Positions 1 to 12,200 are shown, counted from the first letter of the stretch. The stretch is DNA of 64,000 nt from Gammaproteobacteria bacterium (GCA_026004975.1 BPKE01000002.1:372001-436000), one strand, 5' to 3'. Made by a program: numbers and translations. Notes: generated from the sequence alone by a model not told the origin.

Positions 1-2127
<2,127 letters not shown>

Positions 2128-2184
2128 TTAGCTCGCTCTCCTGAACAAGGTGCCACCCGTTATCCCGGCGGCGGGGACGCAAAG

Positions 2185-2222
2185 GCGCACCGGCGCGCCC
2201 CTTGCAGGGCTCGCCGGTGCGC
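2185..2222 (-). promoter_or_regulatory. rplL–rpoB intergenic hairpin
   Basis: An 11-bp perfect inverted repeat (CGCACCGGCG with CGCCGGTGCG, plus one flanking G–C pair) encloses a shorter GCCC/GGGC helix. There is no U-run after it on the minus strand. Many gammaproteobacteria have an attenuator or an RNase III processing site in this spacer that lowers rpoBC expression relative to the ribosomal proteins. Position and structure fit that role, but which of the two it is cannot be told from sequence. Confidence 0.45.
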
Positions 2223-2288
2223 GCCGTTCACGCCACGACACGGGCAATCGCCGATCGCTCGTTGATCGCAACTGCTGCGGCGACCCGT

Positions 2289-2675
<387 letters not shown>

Positions 2676-2732
2676 TGTTGAACTCCTCGTGCGTTGAGCG
2701 GCCCGGCGGGCGGGCCCGGGTTGGCCAGACGA

Positions 2733-3257
2733 TCAGGCGGACTTGGCGTCGCGGACGGCCGCGAGCGTGCGCACCAGCTTGCCCGGCACCTCGTTGAGCG
2801 TGCGGGCGAACTTGTCCAACGGCGCGCGCATGGTGGCCATCAGGCGACTGATGGCCTCCTCGCGGGTGGGCAGATCCGCGACCCGGGCGAGGTCGCCCGG
2901 ACCGAGCAGCTGGCCGCTGATCGCCACGAGCTTGGGGACCAGCTTTTCGAACTGCTTGGCGAAATCACGGATCACCCGCGCGGCCGCGCCCGGATCGTCC
3001 TGCGAGAACGCATAGACGAGCGGGCCGGTCATGCCTTCGCGCATGCACTCGAAGGCCGTTCCCTCGACCGCGCGCTTGGCGAGCGTGTTCTTGACGACCT
3101 TGAGATACACGCCCTTCTCGCGCGCCGCGCGACGCAGCTGCGTCATCTGCTCCACGGTCAGCCCGCGGTACTCGGCGGCGACCGCCGAGTGCGCGCTGGC
3201 TGCGACGCGGGCCACTTCCGCCACAACCGCCTTTTTCTGCTCCAGGTTCAGAGCCAT
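2733..3257 (-). CDS. rplJ: 50S ribosomal protein L10
   Basis: L10 anchors L7/L12 dimers to the ribosome. The chosen ATG at 3257 gives 174 residues beginning MALNLEQKKAVVAEV, the family's usual N-terminus. A longer in-frame reading to 3374 would add 39 residues unlike L10 and would run through the leader. A strong GGGAGAG ribosome-binding site lies just upstream of the chosen start. The C-terminal helix (PLDKFARTLNEVPGKLVRTLAAVRDAK) is the L12-binding arm. Known regulation in this family is L10(L12)4 binding to its own mRNA leader; see the preceding 257-bp segment. Confidence 0.97.
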   Translation of the reverse strand: MALNLEQKKAVVAEVARVAASAHSAVAAEYRGLTVEQMTQLRRAAREKGVYLKVVKNTLAKRAVEGTAFECMREGMTGPLVYAFSQDDPGAAARVIRDFAKQFEKLVPKLVAISGQLLGPGDLARVADLPTREEAISRLMATMRAPLDKFARTLNEVPGKLVRTLAAVRDAKSA

Positions 3258-3514
3258 TTCATGCTCTCCCTCGGCCGCCGGATCCGGCGGCATGTTGCGG
3301 TTGGCCTCGGAACCGACCGGAAAACCCGGGCGGCCCCACCTCAACGGTGGCCGCTCGATACGAGTCGGCGACACCGTCTGCGCAGGCGCGCCTGCCGGCG
3401 CCTTAAGCCGCGACCCGCTCGAGGCCGCGGCACCTGCGGTCTTCGACGGGCGTCACGGGGACGCGCCGCCGCCGACACCCGCCGCCGGCGGCGGCGGGCA
3501 CCGTTCGTTCACGC
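3258..3514 (-). promoter_or_regulatory. rplJ mRNA leader (candidate L10 leader) with palindrome
   Basis: This 257-bp non-coding spacer between rplA and rplJ has the length and place of the L10-binding leader known in enterobacteria. A perfect 18-bp palindrome, GCCGCCGGATCCGGCGGC at 3274–3291, sits 16 nt before the rplJ start codon and beside its ribosome-binding site, so folding could mask initiation. A second GC-rich self-complementary block lies near 3478–3500, just after rplA. I did not find a convincing sigma-70 promoter here. Assignment as an L10 leader rests on position; the kink-turn was not verified. Confidence 0.5.
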
Positions 3515-4204
3515 CTAGACGCTGGCGTGGTCGATGGTGATCCCCGGCCCCATGGTGGTGGACAGGGTCACCTTGCGCATGTATACCCCCTTGGCCGCGG
3601 AGGGCTTGGCCCGCTCGAGATCGCCGAGCAAGGCCTTGAGGTTTTCGCGCAATGCCTGTTCTTCGAAGTCGATCTTGCCGATGCTGCAATGGACGATTCC
3701 GGCCTTGTCGGCGCGGTAGCGGACCTGGCCGGCCTTGGCGTTCCTGACCGCCGCGGCCACGTCCGGGGTCACCGTGCCGACCTTGGGGTTCGGCATCAGG
3801 CCGCGCGGACCGAGGATCTGGCCGAGACGGCCGACCACGGCCATCGCGTCCGGGGCGGCGATGACGACGTCGAAATCCAGCTCCCCGCCCTTGATGCGTT
3901 CGGCGAGGTCTTCCATGCCGACCAGGTCGGCGCCGGCGGCCTTGGCGGCCTCGGCGGCCTCACCCTGGGCGAAGACCGCGACCCGCACCGACTTGCCGGT
4001 GCCGTGCGGCAGCACGGTCGAACCGCGCACGACCTGGTCGGACTTGCGCGGGTCGATGCCGAGGTTGACGGCGACGTCCACCGATTCGCGGAACTTGGCC
4101 GTGGCGCACTCCTTGAGCAGGCGCAACGCCTCGTCGACGGGATAGATGCGACCCGGCTCGATCTTTTCGCGGATCGCCTTCATGCGTTTGCTCAAGCGCG
4201 CCAT
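3515..4204 (-). CDS. rplA: 50S ribosomal protein L1
   Basis: L1 forms the mobile stalk beside the E site of the ribosome and represses its own operon by binding mRNA. The 229 residues match the family length, with the characteristic segments [25 protein letters not shown] and a C-terminal [14 protein letters not shown]. Its start codon shares one base with the rplK stop (TGATG), showing translational coupling. It is followed by the 257-bp rplJ leader. Confidence 0.98.
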   Translation of the reverse strand: MARLSKRMKAIREKIEPGRIYPVDEALRLLKECATAKFRESVDVAVNLGIDPRKSDQVVRGSTVLPHGTGKSVRVAVFAQGEAAEAAKAAGADLVGMEDLAERIKGGELDFDVVIAAPDAMAVVGRLGQILGPRGLMPNPKVGTVTPDVAAAVRNAKAGQVRYRADKAGIVHCSIGKIDFEEQALRENLKALLGDLERAKPSAAKGVYMRKVTLSTTMGPGITIDHASV

Positions 4205-4638
4205 CAGTCGACCCCCTCCACTTCCAGACCCATGCTGCGGGCGCTGCCCGCGATGGTGCGGACCGCCGCCTCGAGGTCGGCGGCCGTCAGGTCGGGCTGC
4301 TTGATGCGCGCGATCTCCTCGAGCTGCGCCCGCGTGACCTTGCCCACCTTCTGCGTGTTGGGACGGCTCGAGCCCTTGTCGATGCCGGCCGCCTTCTTCA
4401 GCAGCACCGAAGCCGGCGGCGTCTTGGTGATGAAGGTGAAGCTGCGGTCCGAGTAGACCGTGATCACCACCGGGATCGGCAGATTCTTTTCGAGGTCCTG
4501 CGTCTGGGCGTTGAACGCCTTGCAGAACTCCATGATGTTGACGCCGTGCTGGCCCAGCGCCGGCCCGACCGGGGGGCTGGGGTTGGCGGCGCCGGCAGGC
4601 ACCTGCAACTTGACGTATGCGACGACCTTCTTCGCCAT
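4204..4638 (-). CDS. rplK: 50S ribosomal protein L11
   Basis: L11 is part of the GTPase-associated centre and is needed for RelA activation on the ribosome. The 144 residues begin [30 protein letters not shown], with the proline-rich N-terminal domain intact, and carry the rRNA-binding C-terminal domain. It lies 72 bp after nusG and overlaps rplA by one base. A hairpin in the spacer upstream may be involved in L1 autoregulation. Confidence 0.98.
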   Translation of the reverse strand: MAKKVVAYVKLQVPAGAANPSPPVGPALGQHGVNIMEFCKAFNAQTQDLEKNLPIPVVITVYSDRSFTFITKTPPASVLLKKAAGIDKGSSRPNTQKVGKVTRAQLEEIARIKQPDLTAADLEAAVRTIAGSARSMGLEVEGVD

Positions 4639-4667
4639 GTTCGCCTCACTCGCTGTGGGTGGCTAAC

Positions 4668-4687
4668 GCCCGGCGCCGAGGCCGGGC
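4668..4687 (-). promoter_or_regulatory. hairpin in rplKA leader (candidate L1 site)
   Basis: A 7-bp inverted repeat (GCCCGGC and GCCGGGC) with a 6-nt loop lies about 30 nt before the rplK start, in the place where L1 binds rplKA mRNA in other bacteria. No direct comparison with the L1 rRNA-binding bulge was possible, so function is inferred from position only. Confidence 0.3.
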
Positions 4688-4710
4688 TCCCCTCGACCCG
4701 AGGTGGGCCC

Positions 4711-5244
4711 TCAGGCCTTCTCGACCTGCCCGAACTCCAGTTCGACCGGCGTCGAGCGACCGAAAATCGATACGGACACTTTCAAGCGGCTCTTCTCGAA
4801 ATCGACTTCCTCGACCACGCCGCTGAAATCGTTGAACGGCCCGTCGATGACGCGCACGACCTCGCCCGGCTCGAAGAGCACCTTCGGCCTGGGCTTCTCG
4901 ACCCCTTCGCGCATCCGGTCGAGGATCGCCTGCGCTTCCTTGGGGCTGATCGGCGCCGGCTTGTCACTCGATCCGCCGACGAAACCGAGCACCTTGGGCG
5001 CTTCCTTCACCAGATGCCAGGTCTGGTCGTCCATCTCCATCTCGACCAGCACGTAGCCGGGGAAGAATTTGCGCTCGCTGCGCCGCTTCTGACCCTCGCG
5101 CATCTCGACCACTTCTTCGGTCGGCACGAGGATCTGACCGAAACGGTCTTCCATCCCCATGCGCTTGACGCGCTCCTCGAGCGAGCGCTTGACCTGGTTC
5201 TCGAACCCGGAATAGGTTTGAACGACGTACCACCGCTTGGCCAT
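4711..5244 (-). CDS. nusG: transcription termination/antitermination protein NusG
   Basis: NusG binds RNA polymerase and bridges to Rho or to ribosomal S10. The 177-residue protein shows the N-terminal NGN domain ([21 protein letters not shown]) and a C-terminal KOW domain ([19 protein letters not shown] at about 122–140). It starts 16 bp after secE in the conserved secE–nusG–rplK order. Length matches other proteobacterial NusG. Confidence 0.98.
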   Translation of the reverse strand: MAKRWYVVQTYSGFENQVKRSLEERVKRMGMEDRFGQILVPTEEVVEMREGQKRRSERKFFPGYVLVEMEMDDQTWHLVKEAPKVLGFVGGSSDKPAPISPKEAQAILDRMREGVEKPRPKVLFEPGEVVRVIDGPFNDFSGVVEEVDFEKSRLKVSVSIFGRSTPVELEFGQVEKA

Positions 5245-5260
5245 CTGCCGACTCCGCGCC

Positions 5261-5632
5261 TTACAGCGCCAACAGGGACTGGATCAACCAGCCGAAGAAG
5301 AGGTCGAGAAGCCAAAGGTAGAGGCCCACCAGGAGCACGACCACGGCGACGACGATGGTGGTCTGCACGGTTTCCGTGCGCGTCGGCCAGACGACCTTCC
5401 GCAGCTCGGTGCGCGCTTCCTGGACGAACGCCCACAGCGCCCGCCCCCACACGGTCTGGTAGAACACCAGCGCCGCGGCGGCGACCACGACGAGCAAGCC
5501 GAGGACGCGCCAGATCAGCAGGTACTGGTTCTGCAGGTAGTGGAACGCCGCAACGCCCGCCACCAGCAAGCCCACCGCCAGGATGAGCTTGGGCACGTTG
5601 AAGCGCGGCTGCATGGTTTCGGTCGCCGACAT
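5261..5632 (-). CDS. secE: preprotein translocase subunit SecE
   Basis: Essential clamp subunit of the SecYEG channel in the inner membrane. The 123 residues contain two N-terminal hydrophobic helices (about 15–35 and 42–62), the conserved amphipathic motif [16 protein letters not shown], and a third membrane helix at the C-terminus. This is the three-helix form usual in gammaproteobacteria. It lies between tRNA-Trp and nusG, as in E. coli-like and Pseudomonas-like genomes. Confidence 0.96.
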   Translation of the reverse strand: MSATETMQPRFNVPKLILAVGLLVAGVAAFHYLQNQYLLIWRVLGLLVVVAAAALVFYQTVWGRALWAFVQEARTELRKVVWPTRTETVQTTIVVAVVVLLVGLYLWLLDLFFGWLIQSLLAL

Positions 5633-5667
5633 CGGTTATCTCCGCCCCCGTGGGCAAACCTCGCAGA

Positions 5668-5743
<76 letters not shown>

Positions 5744-5761
5744 GTGGCTGCGAACGGGATC

Positions 5762-6955
<1,194 letters not shown>

Positions 6956-7007
6956 CGCTTGCCCCCGAGTGATGGTGTCGACGAACGATCTCAGCGAAGA
7001 GAGTACA

Positions 7008-7083
<76 letters not shown>

Positions 7084-7149
7084 TCGGAACCAGCCGGGCC
7101 GACGGCCCGGACGCTTCGCGCCCGCCGGGACCGCGCCCGGCTTCGCGCT

Positions 7150-7223
<74 letters not shown>

Positions 7224-7285
7224 GCGGCTGGCGGACCCGGTATCGCGGCCAGCCCCGCCGTCCGCCGCTCGCTCAAACAACAACC

Positions 7286-7370
7286 TGGTGGAGGGGGTAG
7301 GATTCGAACCTACGAAGGCAGAGCCGTCAGATTTACAGTCTGATCCCGTTGACCGCTTGGGTACCCCTCC
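7286..7370 (-). tRNA. tRNA-Tyr (GTA anticodon)
   Basis: An 85-nt class II tRNA with a long variable arm. The acceptor pairs GGAGGGG with CCCCTCC, the anticodon loop CTGTAAA gives anticodon GTA, and CCA is encoded. It is the first gene of the tRNA–tuf operon; the promoter lies 17 bp upstream. Confidence 0.95.
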
Positions 7371-7386
7371 GGCTGAAAAGCACGCG

Positions 7387-7415
7387 ATTGTGCCCCGCGG
7401 CGCCGCGCGCGTCAA
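7387..7415 (-). promoter_or_regulatory. sigma-70 promoter of the tRNA–tuf operon
   Basis: On the minus strand a TTGACG −35 box (7410–7415) and a CACAAT −10 box (7387–7392) are separated by exactly 17 bp. The bases after the −10 are GC-rich (CGCG), as in promoters of stable RNA genes under stringent control. The predicted start lies about 10 nt before the tRNA-Tyr 5' end. Stringent control is inferred from the discriminator only. Confidence 0.7.
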
Positions 7416-7682
7416 GACGCGCCGCCGGCCGCCGCGCCGGGGCGGCGATTTTAGCCCAAGCCGGCGGTGCGGCCAAGCACCCGTCCGAGCCCAATCATAG
7501 CGAAGCATCGAGGCGACGGGGCCCTCACAGCCGGCTCCCGCGGCCGCGGGGCGGGCCGCCGGCCGCGACCGGCCCCGGGGGCGTCCACGCTTCGGCAGGG
7601 AGTGACGAAACGCCCACGGGAGCGACCCGTCCGGGGACTTGCATATATTCAAAACTCGTTGAAATAAAAGAAACCTCATTCC

Positions 7683-7699
7683 CTGGCCCGGTTTTTGCT
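7683..7699 (+). promoter_or_regulatory. sigma-54 (RpoN)-type promoter
   Basis: CTGGCCCG-GTTT-TTGCT matches the −24/−12 consensus CTGGCACG-N4-TTGCW at all but one consensus base, with the correct spacing between the GG and GC pairs. Transcription would start near 7710, about 30 nt before the ATG of the 92-residue protein. Just upstream is an AT-rich stretch (about 7636–7680) that is striking in this genome; AAACTCGTTGAAA at 7652–7664 resembles an IHF site with about two mismatches. The rest of the 7,416–7,682 spacer shows nothing I can identify; no enhancer-binding protein gene is nearby. Confidence 0.6.
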
Positions 7700-7738
7700 C
7701 GCTTCCGAACGCAAACGGATTTTCGGCGGAGCGGGACC

Positions 7739-8017
7739 ATGATGATCTTTGCCATGCTGACGCTGATGATGGCCGGCGTGATCCTCCTCTCGGCGTCGCT
7801 GTTCTACCTCGGCGAGTCGCTGAACCGGCGGCAGACGGCGCCGTCGGTGAACCCCGAGTGGTTGGTGTTCGATGACGTTGAGCGTTCTCGCGAACGGGAC
7901 GGCCGCGACTCGGCCGACGCGGCCGCCCGTGGCGAGATCGAGCCGATCGGGCACCGTCCGGCGAACGCCCTGCCGCTGCTGGGCATGCCGGACAAGGCGT
8001 ACTACCACATCCATTGA
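7739..8017 (+). CDS. small membrane protein of unknown function (92 aa)
   Basis: I do not recognise this protein. It begins MMIFAMLTLMMAGVILLSAS, one strong membrane helix at about residues 3–27. A hydrophilic tail follows, rich in charged residues (DDVERSRERDGRDSADAAARGE) and ending LPLLGMPDKAYYHIH. A GGAG-like ribosome-binding site precedes two adjacent ATG codons. Support for it being real comes from its surroundings: a sigma-54-type promoter about 40 bp upstream and a textbook terminator downstream. It is a single-gene unit. The topology suggests a membrane anchor with a cytoplasmic or periplasmic tail. Confidence 0.65.
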   Translation: MMIFAMLTLMMAGVILLSASLFYLGESLNRRQTAPSVNPEWLVFDDVERSRERDGRDSADAAARGEIEPIGHRPANALPLLGMPDKAYYHIH

Positions 8018-8057
8018 ATGAACACCATGGGCGGGCAAGACCGGGTCTCCCAGGACG

Positions 8058-8118
8058 CCTGAAACCGACGAGGGGCCGGCGTGGTCCTCCCTCCCGCCAC
8101 CCCGGCCCTGGTTTCAGG
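8058..8118 (+). promoter_or_regulatory. long 3' UTR hairpin
   Basis: Two nested inverted repeats follow the small membrane gene. The outer 9-bp arms are CCTGAAACC (8058–8066) and GGTTTCAGG (8110–8118). The inner arms of about 12 bp are GGGCCGGCGTGG and CCACCCCGGCCC, with one mismatch. They would fold into one long hairpin, separate from the terminator that follows. It could protect the transcript 3' end or be part of a small RNA; neither is shown. Confidence 0.5.
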
Positions 8119-8129
8119 TTTTGCGGTCG

Positions 8130-8164
8130 CCGGTGTTCCGCTTGCGGGACACCGGTCTTTTTTT
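8130..8164 (+). terminator. Rho-independent terminator
   Basis: CCGGTGTTCCGC and GCGGGACACCGG form a stem of about 10 bp with one G–T pair, followed by TCTTTTTTTG. It ends the transcript of the 92-residue membrane protein. On the opposite strand the hairpin lies just beyond the sohB stop but has no U-run, so it is a poor terminator for that gene. Confidence 0.85.
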
Positions 8165-8170
8165 GCCCGC

Positions 8171-9121
8171 TCAAACCGGCCCCGGCCAGCCCGAACGCCC
8201 GAGGGCGCCGTCCAGGCCGAGGCGCTGGGCCAGCGGCTTGGGCCGGCGATGGCGCAACTCGTAGACCTCCACGCCCTCTTCGCACAGACGCATCAGGTGA
8301 TCGTCGGAAGTCTGCAGCGCATCGACCAGGCCGAGCTCGACGGCCTGGCGGCCGAACCAGGCCTCGCCGGTGGCAACGCGCTCGATGTCGAGCTGCGGCC
8401 GGTGTTCGGCCACGAAACGCTTGAACAGGCCGTGCAGCGCGTCGAGCTGGGCCTGGAACTTGGCCCGACCGCGGTCGGTGTTGCGACCGAACACGGTGAC
8501 GGTGCGCTTGTGTTCGCCGGCGGTGAACAGCTCGTAGTCGATGTCGTGGCGCTCGAGCAGGCGGTGCACGTTCGGCAGGCCGGCGACCACGCCGATGGAG
8601 CCGGTCACGGCGAACGGCGCGGCGAGGATCCGGTCGGCGACGCAGGCCATGAGGTAGCCCCCGCTGGCGGCGATGCGGTCGATGCAAGCGGTGAGCGGCA
8701 GGCCGCGCTCGCGGATGCGCTGCAATTGGGCGGCGGCCAGGCCGTAGCCGTGCACCCAACCCCCGGCGCTGTCGATGACCGCCACCACGCGGTCACCCTC
8801 CCGGGCGAGGCTCAAGACGGCGCTGACCTCTTCGCGCAGGTCGTCGACGGCCGCGGCCCGCAGGTCGCCCTCGAACCGCAACACCCAGGCGTGCGGCGGG
8901 CGCGTCTTGCCGCGCCGGCGGCGCCTTTCCCGCGCCGCCTTGCCGCCGAGACTGCGACGGTAGGCGCGCAGCTTGGCGTTCCAGTGGCGCCATTCCAGTC
9001 GCCCGTCGGCGCCGGCGCCGCCGCGGCGGGCCGCCGCCAGCAACGCGAGGCCGCCGAGCAAGACGGCGGCGACGGTGACCAGCTTGGCGAAGAACAGGCC
9101 GTAATCGGCGAGCAAATCCAT
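8171..9121 (-). CDS. sohB: SohB-type inner-membrane peptidase (family S49)
   Basis: Membrane-bound serine peptidase of the signal-peptide-peptidase family, facing the periplasm. From the ATG at 9121 it has 316 residues: an N-terminal membrane helix at about 9–30, a basic linker, then the ClpP-like fold. The Ser–Lys dyad is visible: Ser153 in ASGGY and Lys205 in GEHKRT. The 52-residue spacing is the same as in E. coli SohB. GSIGVVAG and the C-terminal SohB signature GEAWFGRQAVELGLVD are present. A longer upstream reading would run into the divergent kinase gene. It stands alone, divergent from the kinase (106-bp spacer). Confidence 0.93.
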   Translation of the reverse strand: MDLLADYGLFFAKLVTVAAVLLGGLALLAAARRGGAGADGRLEWRHWNAKLRAYRRSLGGKAARERRRRRGKTRPPHAWVLRFEGDLRAAAVDDLREEVSAVLSLAREGDRVVAVIDSAGGWVHGYGLAAAQLQRIRERGLPLTACIDRIAASGGYLMACVADRILAAPFAVTGSIGVVAGLPNVHRLLERHDIDYELFTAGEHKRTVTVFGRNTDRGRAKFQAQLDALHGLFKRFVAEHRPQLDIERVATGEAWFGRQAVELGLVDALQTSDDHLMRLCEEGVEVYELRHRRPKPLAQRLGLDGALGRSGWPGPV

Positions 9122-9227
9122 GGTGGGCCTCGAGGTCCGCGGATCGGCGCTCGCCAGTGTACCGCAGCCGGGGGCGCGCCGCGGTATCATGGCGGCCGGG
9201 AGCGACCCCTTTTCGGGACGGGCTGAC

Positions 9228-10922
9228 ATGGAACCGGAACGCCTCGACGCGCTGCTCGAGGCCCACGCCGCCGGCCGGATGGCGCGGGCCGAATTGGCCT
9301 CGGCGCTGCCCGCCGGGCTCGGCATCGCCGAACTGCTCGAGCACGCCCGCCGGCTGTTCGCCGCCGGCCGCATCGACGCCGACGGTTTCCGCCGCCTGGC
9401 CGAAACCCTCACCGACCTGGAACTCGCCCGCCTCGAAAACGCCACCGCCCGCACGCTGGTGATGCCGCACCCGCCCGGCGCGGGGGATCCGGAGGCGACC
9501 TTGATCCTGCGCGACGCGCCGGCGGCCGACCCGCCCGCACCGCGCCGCGGCCGCGGCGCGGTGCGGGTCGGCGACGTGCTCAAGGACCGCTTCGAGCTCG
9601 TGGAAGAAATCGGCCGCGGCGGCATGGGCGTGGTGTTCAAGGCCCGCGACCGGGTGCGCGCCCGGGCGCGCGACGCGCAACCCTTCGTGGCGGTCAAGGT
9701 GCTCTCCGAGGCCTTCCGCAAGCATCGCCGCTCGTTCATCGCCTTGCAGCGCGAAGCGAGCAAGACCCAGCGCCTGGCCCACCCCAACATCGCCACGGTG
9801 TACGACTTCGACCAGGACGGCGACCGCATCTACATGACGATGGAACTGCTCGAGGGCAAAACCCTCGACAAGCTGCTCGCCGCCCAGGGCCCCGACGGCT
9901 TGCCGCTGCCGGTGGTGCTGGATTACGTCGGCCAGCTCTGCCGCGGGCTGGCCCACGCCCATGCCCAAGGGCTGGTGCACTGCGACCTCAAGCCGGCGAA
10001 CGTGTTCGTCTGCGACAACGGCACGGTGAAGCTGCTCGACTTCGGCATCACCCGCGCCGTGCACCGCTCGGCACTGGACGGCGGCGAGGAAACCCTCTTC
10101 GATCCCGCCTCGCTCAACGCCCTGACGCCGGCCTACGCCAGCCCGGAGCTGTTCCGGGGCGAGACGCCGGACCCGCGCGACGACATCTACGCGCTGGCCT
10201 GCATCACCTACGAGATGCTCGGCGGCCGCCACCCTTACGGGCGGCTGGCGGCGCCCAAGGCCCTGGAACTCAAGCTGACGCCCCCGCCGATCGCGGGCCT
10301 GGACGGCCGCCGCCAGCGGGCGCTGCGCGCCGCCCTGTCGCTCACGCGCGAGGCCCGTCCCGCCAGCGTGGAGGCCTTCCTGGCCGCCCTGGACGCGCGA
10401 CCGCGGCGGCTCCGCCCCCTGCTGCTCGGCGCCGCGGCGGTGGTGCTGCTGCTCGGCGCGCTGCTCGCCAAACCCCTGCAGACCCAGTGGCGCGAAGAGC
10501 GGCAGCTGCAACGGATCCAGGCGGTGCAAAGCGGCGACACCGCGGCCCTCGAGGCGCTGCTCGCCGAGCTGCCCGCGGCGGACGCGAAGACGCGCGCCTA
10601 CTTCACCAGCGTGTTGCGCCGCGAGATCATCGCCCACTACCAGGCGCGCATCAACGCCGCGATCGACGCCGGCGCGCGCCGCTACGACTTTCCCCGTGCC
10701 GCCGCGCTGCTCGCCGAGGTGCGGGCCTTGTACCCCGATTCGGCCTCACTGGCCGAGGCGGCCCGGCAGCTCGAAGCGCGGCGCAAGGCGCTGGTCGAAC
10801 ACCTGGTGAACCGCTACCGGGCGCTCGCCCAGAGCGGCGGCGACACCCGGCGCATCCTCGCCATTCTCGCCGAAGCCCAGCCCGACCATCCCCTGCTGCG
10901 CTCTTCAGCGGGGCCGGAGTGA
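9228..10922 (+). CDS. membrane-anchored serine/threonine protein kinase
   Basis: A 564-residue Hanks-type kinase. Residues 1–110 are an alpha-helical N-terminal region. The kinase domain spans about 118–390, with P-loop GRGGMG (129–134), catalytic Lys157 in VAVKV, the catalytic loop HCDLKPAN (251–258) and DFG (271–273). Cys252 stands where most kinases have Arg (HRD), making this a non-RD kinase that may not need activation-loop phosphorylation. One membrane helix (about 396–415) is followed by a helical, probably periplasmic C-terminus of about 150 residues. The ATG at 9228 was chosen over the in-frame ATG at 9189 because it starts the family-like helical region. Its last 18 bp overlap the convergent cyclase gene. 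Substrates are unknown. Confidence 0.9.
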   Translation: MEPERLDALLEAHAAGRMARAELASALPAGLGIAELLEHARRLFAAGRIDADGFRRLAETLTDLELARLENATARTLVMPHPPGAGDPEATLILRDAPAADPPAPRRGRGAVRVGDVLKDRFELVEEIGRGGMGVVFKARDRVRARARDAQPFVAVKVLSEAFRKHRRSFIALQREASKTQRLAHPNIATVYDFDQDGDRIYMTMELLEGKTLDKLLAAQGPDGLPLPVVLDYVGQLCRGLAHAHAQGLVHCDLKPANVFVCDNGTVKLLDFGITRAVHRSALDGGEETLFDPASLNALTPAYASPELFRGETPDPRDDIYALACITYEMLGGRHPYGRLAAPKALELKLTPPPIAGLDGRRQRALRAALSLTREARPASVEAFLAALDARPRRLRPLLLGAAAVVLLLGALLAKPLQTQWREERQLQRIQAVQSGDTAALEALLAELPAADAKTRAYFTSVLRREIIAHYQARINAAIDAGARRYDFPRAAALLAEVRALYPDSASLAEAARQLEARRKALVEHLVNRYRALAQSGGDTRRILAILAEAQPDHPLLRSSAGPE

Positions 10923-12153
10923 CACGTTCCAGAAGCCGCTCAGGAACCCCATCAGGCCCAGACCCAGGGCGCACACGTCCAGCACGCGCAGGGTGAACGG
11001 CCGCCCCTCGGCCCCCAGGCGGTCCGGGCGCCACACGGCCGGTCCGGCCGGGACGGTCGCTTGCGGCGGGCGCGGCAACGGCACGCGCAGGCCGAGGCCG
11101 AACGCCGTATAGGCGTCGTGGGGCGGCAGCCAGCGCCGCCAGGCCTCCGGCAGGGCCGCCCGCGGCCGTTCCACGTACAGGTGACGGCCGCTGACCACCG
11201 CCTGGCCGGGACCGGCGGCGAACGTCCAATCGAAGACGACGGCCGGGCCGTAGATCAGCACGAAGGCCAACCCGAACCCGGCCAGGCCGCGCAGGCTGCG
11301 CACCACCGCGGTCGGCACCCGGCGCACGCGGATCAACCACAACACCGCCGCCAGCACCAGCACGGCGCTCAGGCCGACCAGCCGCGGCGCGGTCTGGAGA
11401 ACCAAAAGCGGGTTGAGGCACTGCAGAGCGACGGCCGGCGGCGCACCCCACTCCACGCACAAGAACCGGCCGTAGAGCCACCACAGCCCCCCGACGGTGA
11501 GCCCCCCGAGCACCATGCAGCCGGCCAGATCGCCCTTGTCGCGGGCCGCCAGGGGCACGTCCAGGTCCAGGCGCAGGGTTCGCGCCATGTCCTCGTACTC
11601 GTTCCAGCGGCAGCGGTAGACCGCGATCGCTTCGCGCTTGCCCTTGGGGATGAAATGTCCGGCCTTGTGGAAGGCGTGCTGTTTCTTGTCGCGCAGGCGC
11701 GCGACGGTGGCCTCCGACAGGAAGATCTCGTTCGCCCCCCCCGAAGGCCTCCACCCGCTTGGCGACGTTCACCGCGTCGCCGAACACGTCCTCTTCCTCG
11801 ACCAGCGCCTCGCCGGTGTGCAGGCCGATGCGCACCTTGGCGCTGAAGCTCCGATCGGCCTCGCGCAGCTTGAGCAGGGCCTGTTGGATCGCCACCGCCG
11901 CGTTGAGCGCGTCCTGCGGGCGGCGGAAGATCGCCAGCAGGCCGTCGCCGATGGTCTTCACCACGCGGCCGCGGTAGCGCGCGACGATCGGGAAAACCAG
12001 CCGGTTGTGCCGGTCGAGCATCAGCCGGCCGGCCACGTCGCCCAGGCGGTCCCAGTGGCGGCTCGAATCGACGATGTCCGTGAACAGGATGGTGACTTCG
12101 CGGCGCGCCTTGCCGATGCTGCTCTTCAACTCGTGGTCCAGGACCGAAGCCAT
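10905..12153 (-). pseudogene. class III adenylate/guanylate cyclase with membrane domain, frameshifted
   Basis: The reading from ATG 12153 (MASVLDHELKSSIGKARREV, after a GGAGGAGG ribosome-binding site) encodes a class III nucleotidyl cyclase domain. It has FTDIVDSS with metal-binding Asp26, KTIGDGLLAIF, and HTGEALVEEEDVFGDAVNVAKRVEAF. The frame then breaks in a run of eight G (11735–11742). With seven G the protein continues as ANEIFLSEATVARLRDKKQ, then a C-terminal part with about four membrane helices ending FLSGFWNVSLRPR at 10905, 415 residues in total. So one extra base separates the observed sequence from an intact gene. This is either a sequencing/assembly error, phase variation in the homopolymer, or a true lesion. 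It overlaps the 3' end of the kinase gene by 18 bp. Adenylate versus guanylate specificity was not assigned. Confidence 0.85.
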
Positions 12154-12194
12154 GCAGCGCGCCTCCTCCACCACCGGACCGGCGTGGTTCAGGG

Positions 12195-12200
12195 ATTATA
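12195..12200 (-). promoter_or_regulatory. candidate −10 box of the cyclase gene
   Basis: A perfect TATAAT on the minus strand lies 41 bp before the cyclase start in the 104-bp divergent spacer. No good −35 hexamer stands 16–18 bp further upstream, so the promoter would be weak or activator-dependent. Confidence 0.4.
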
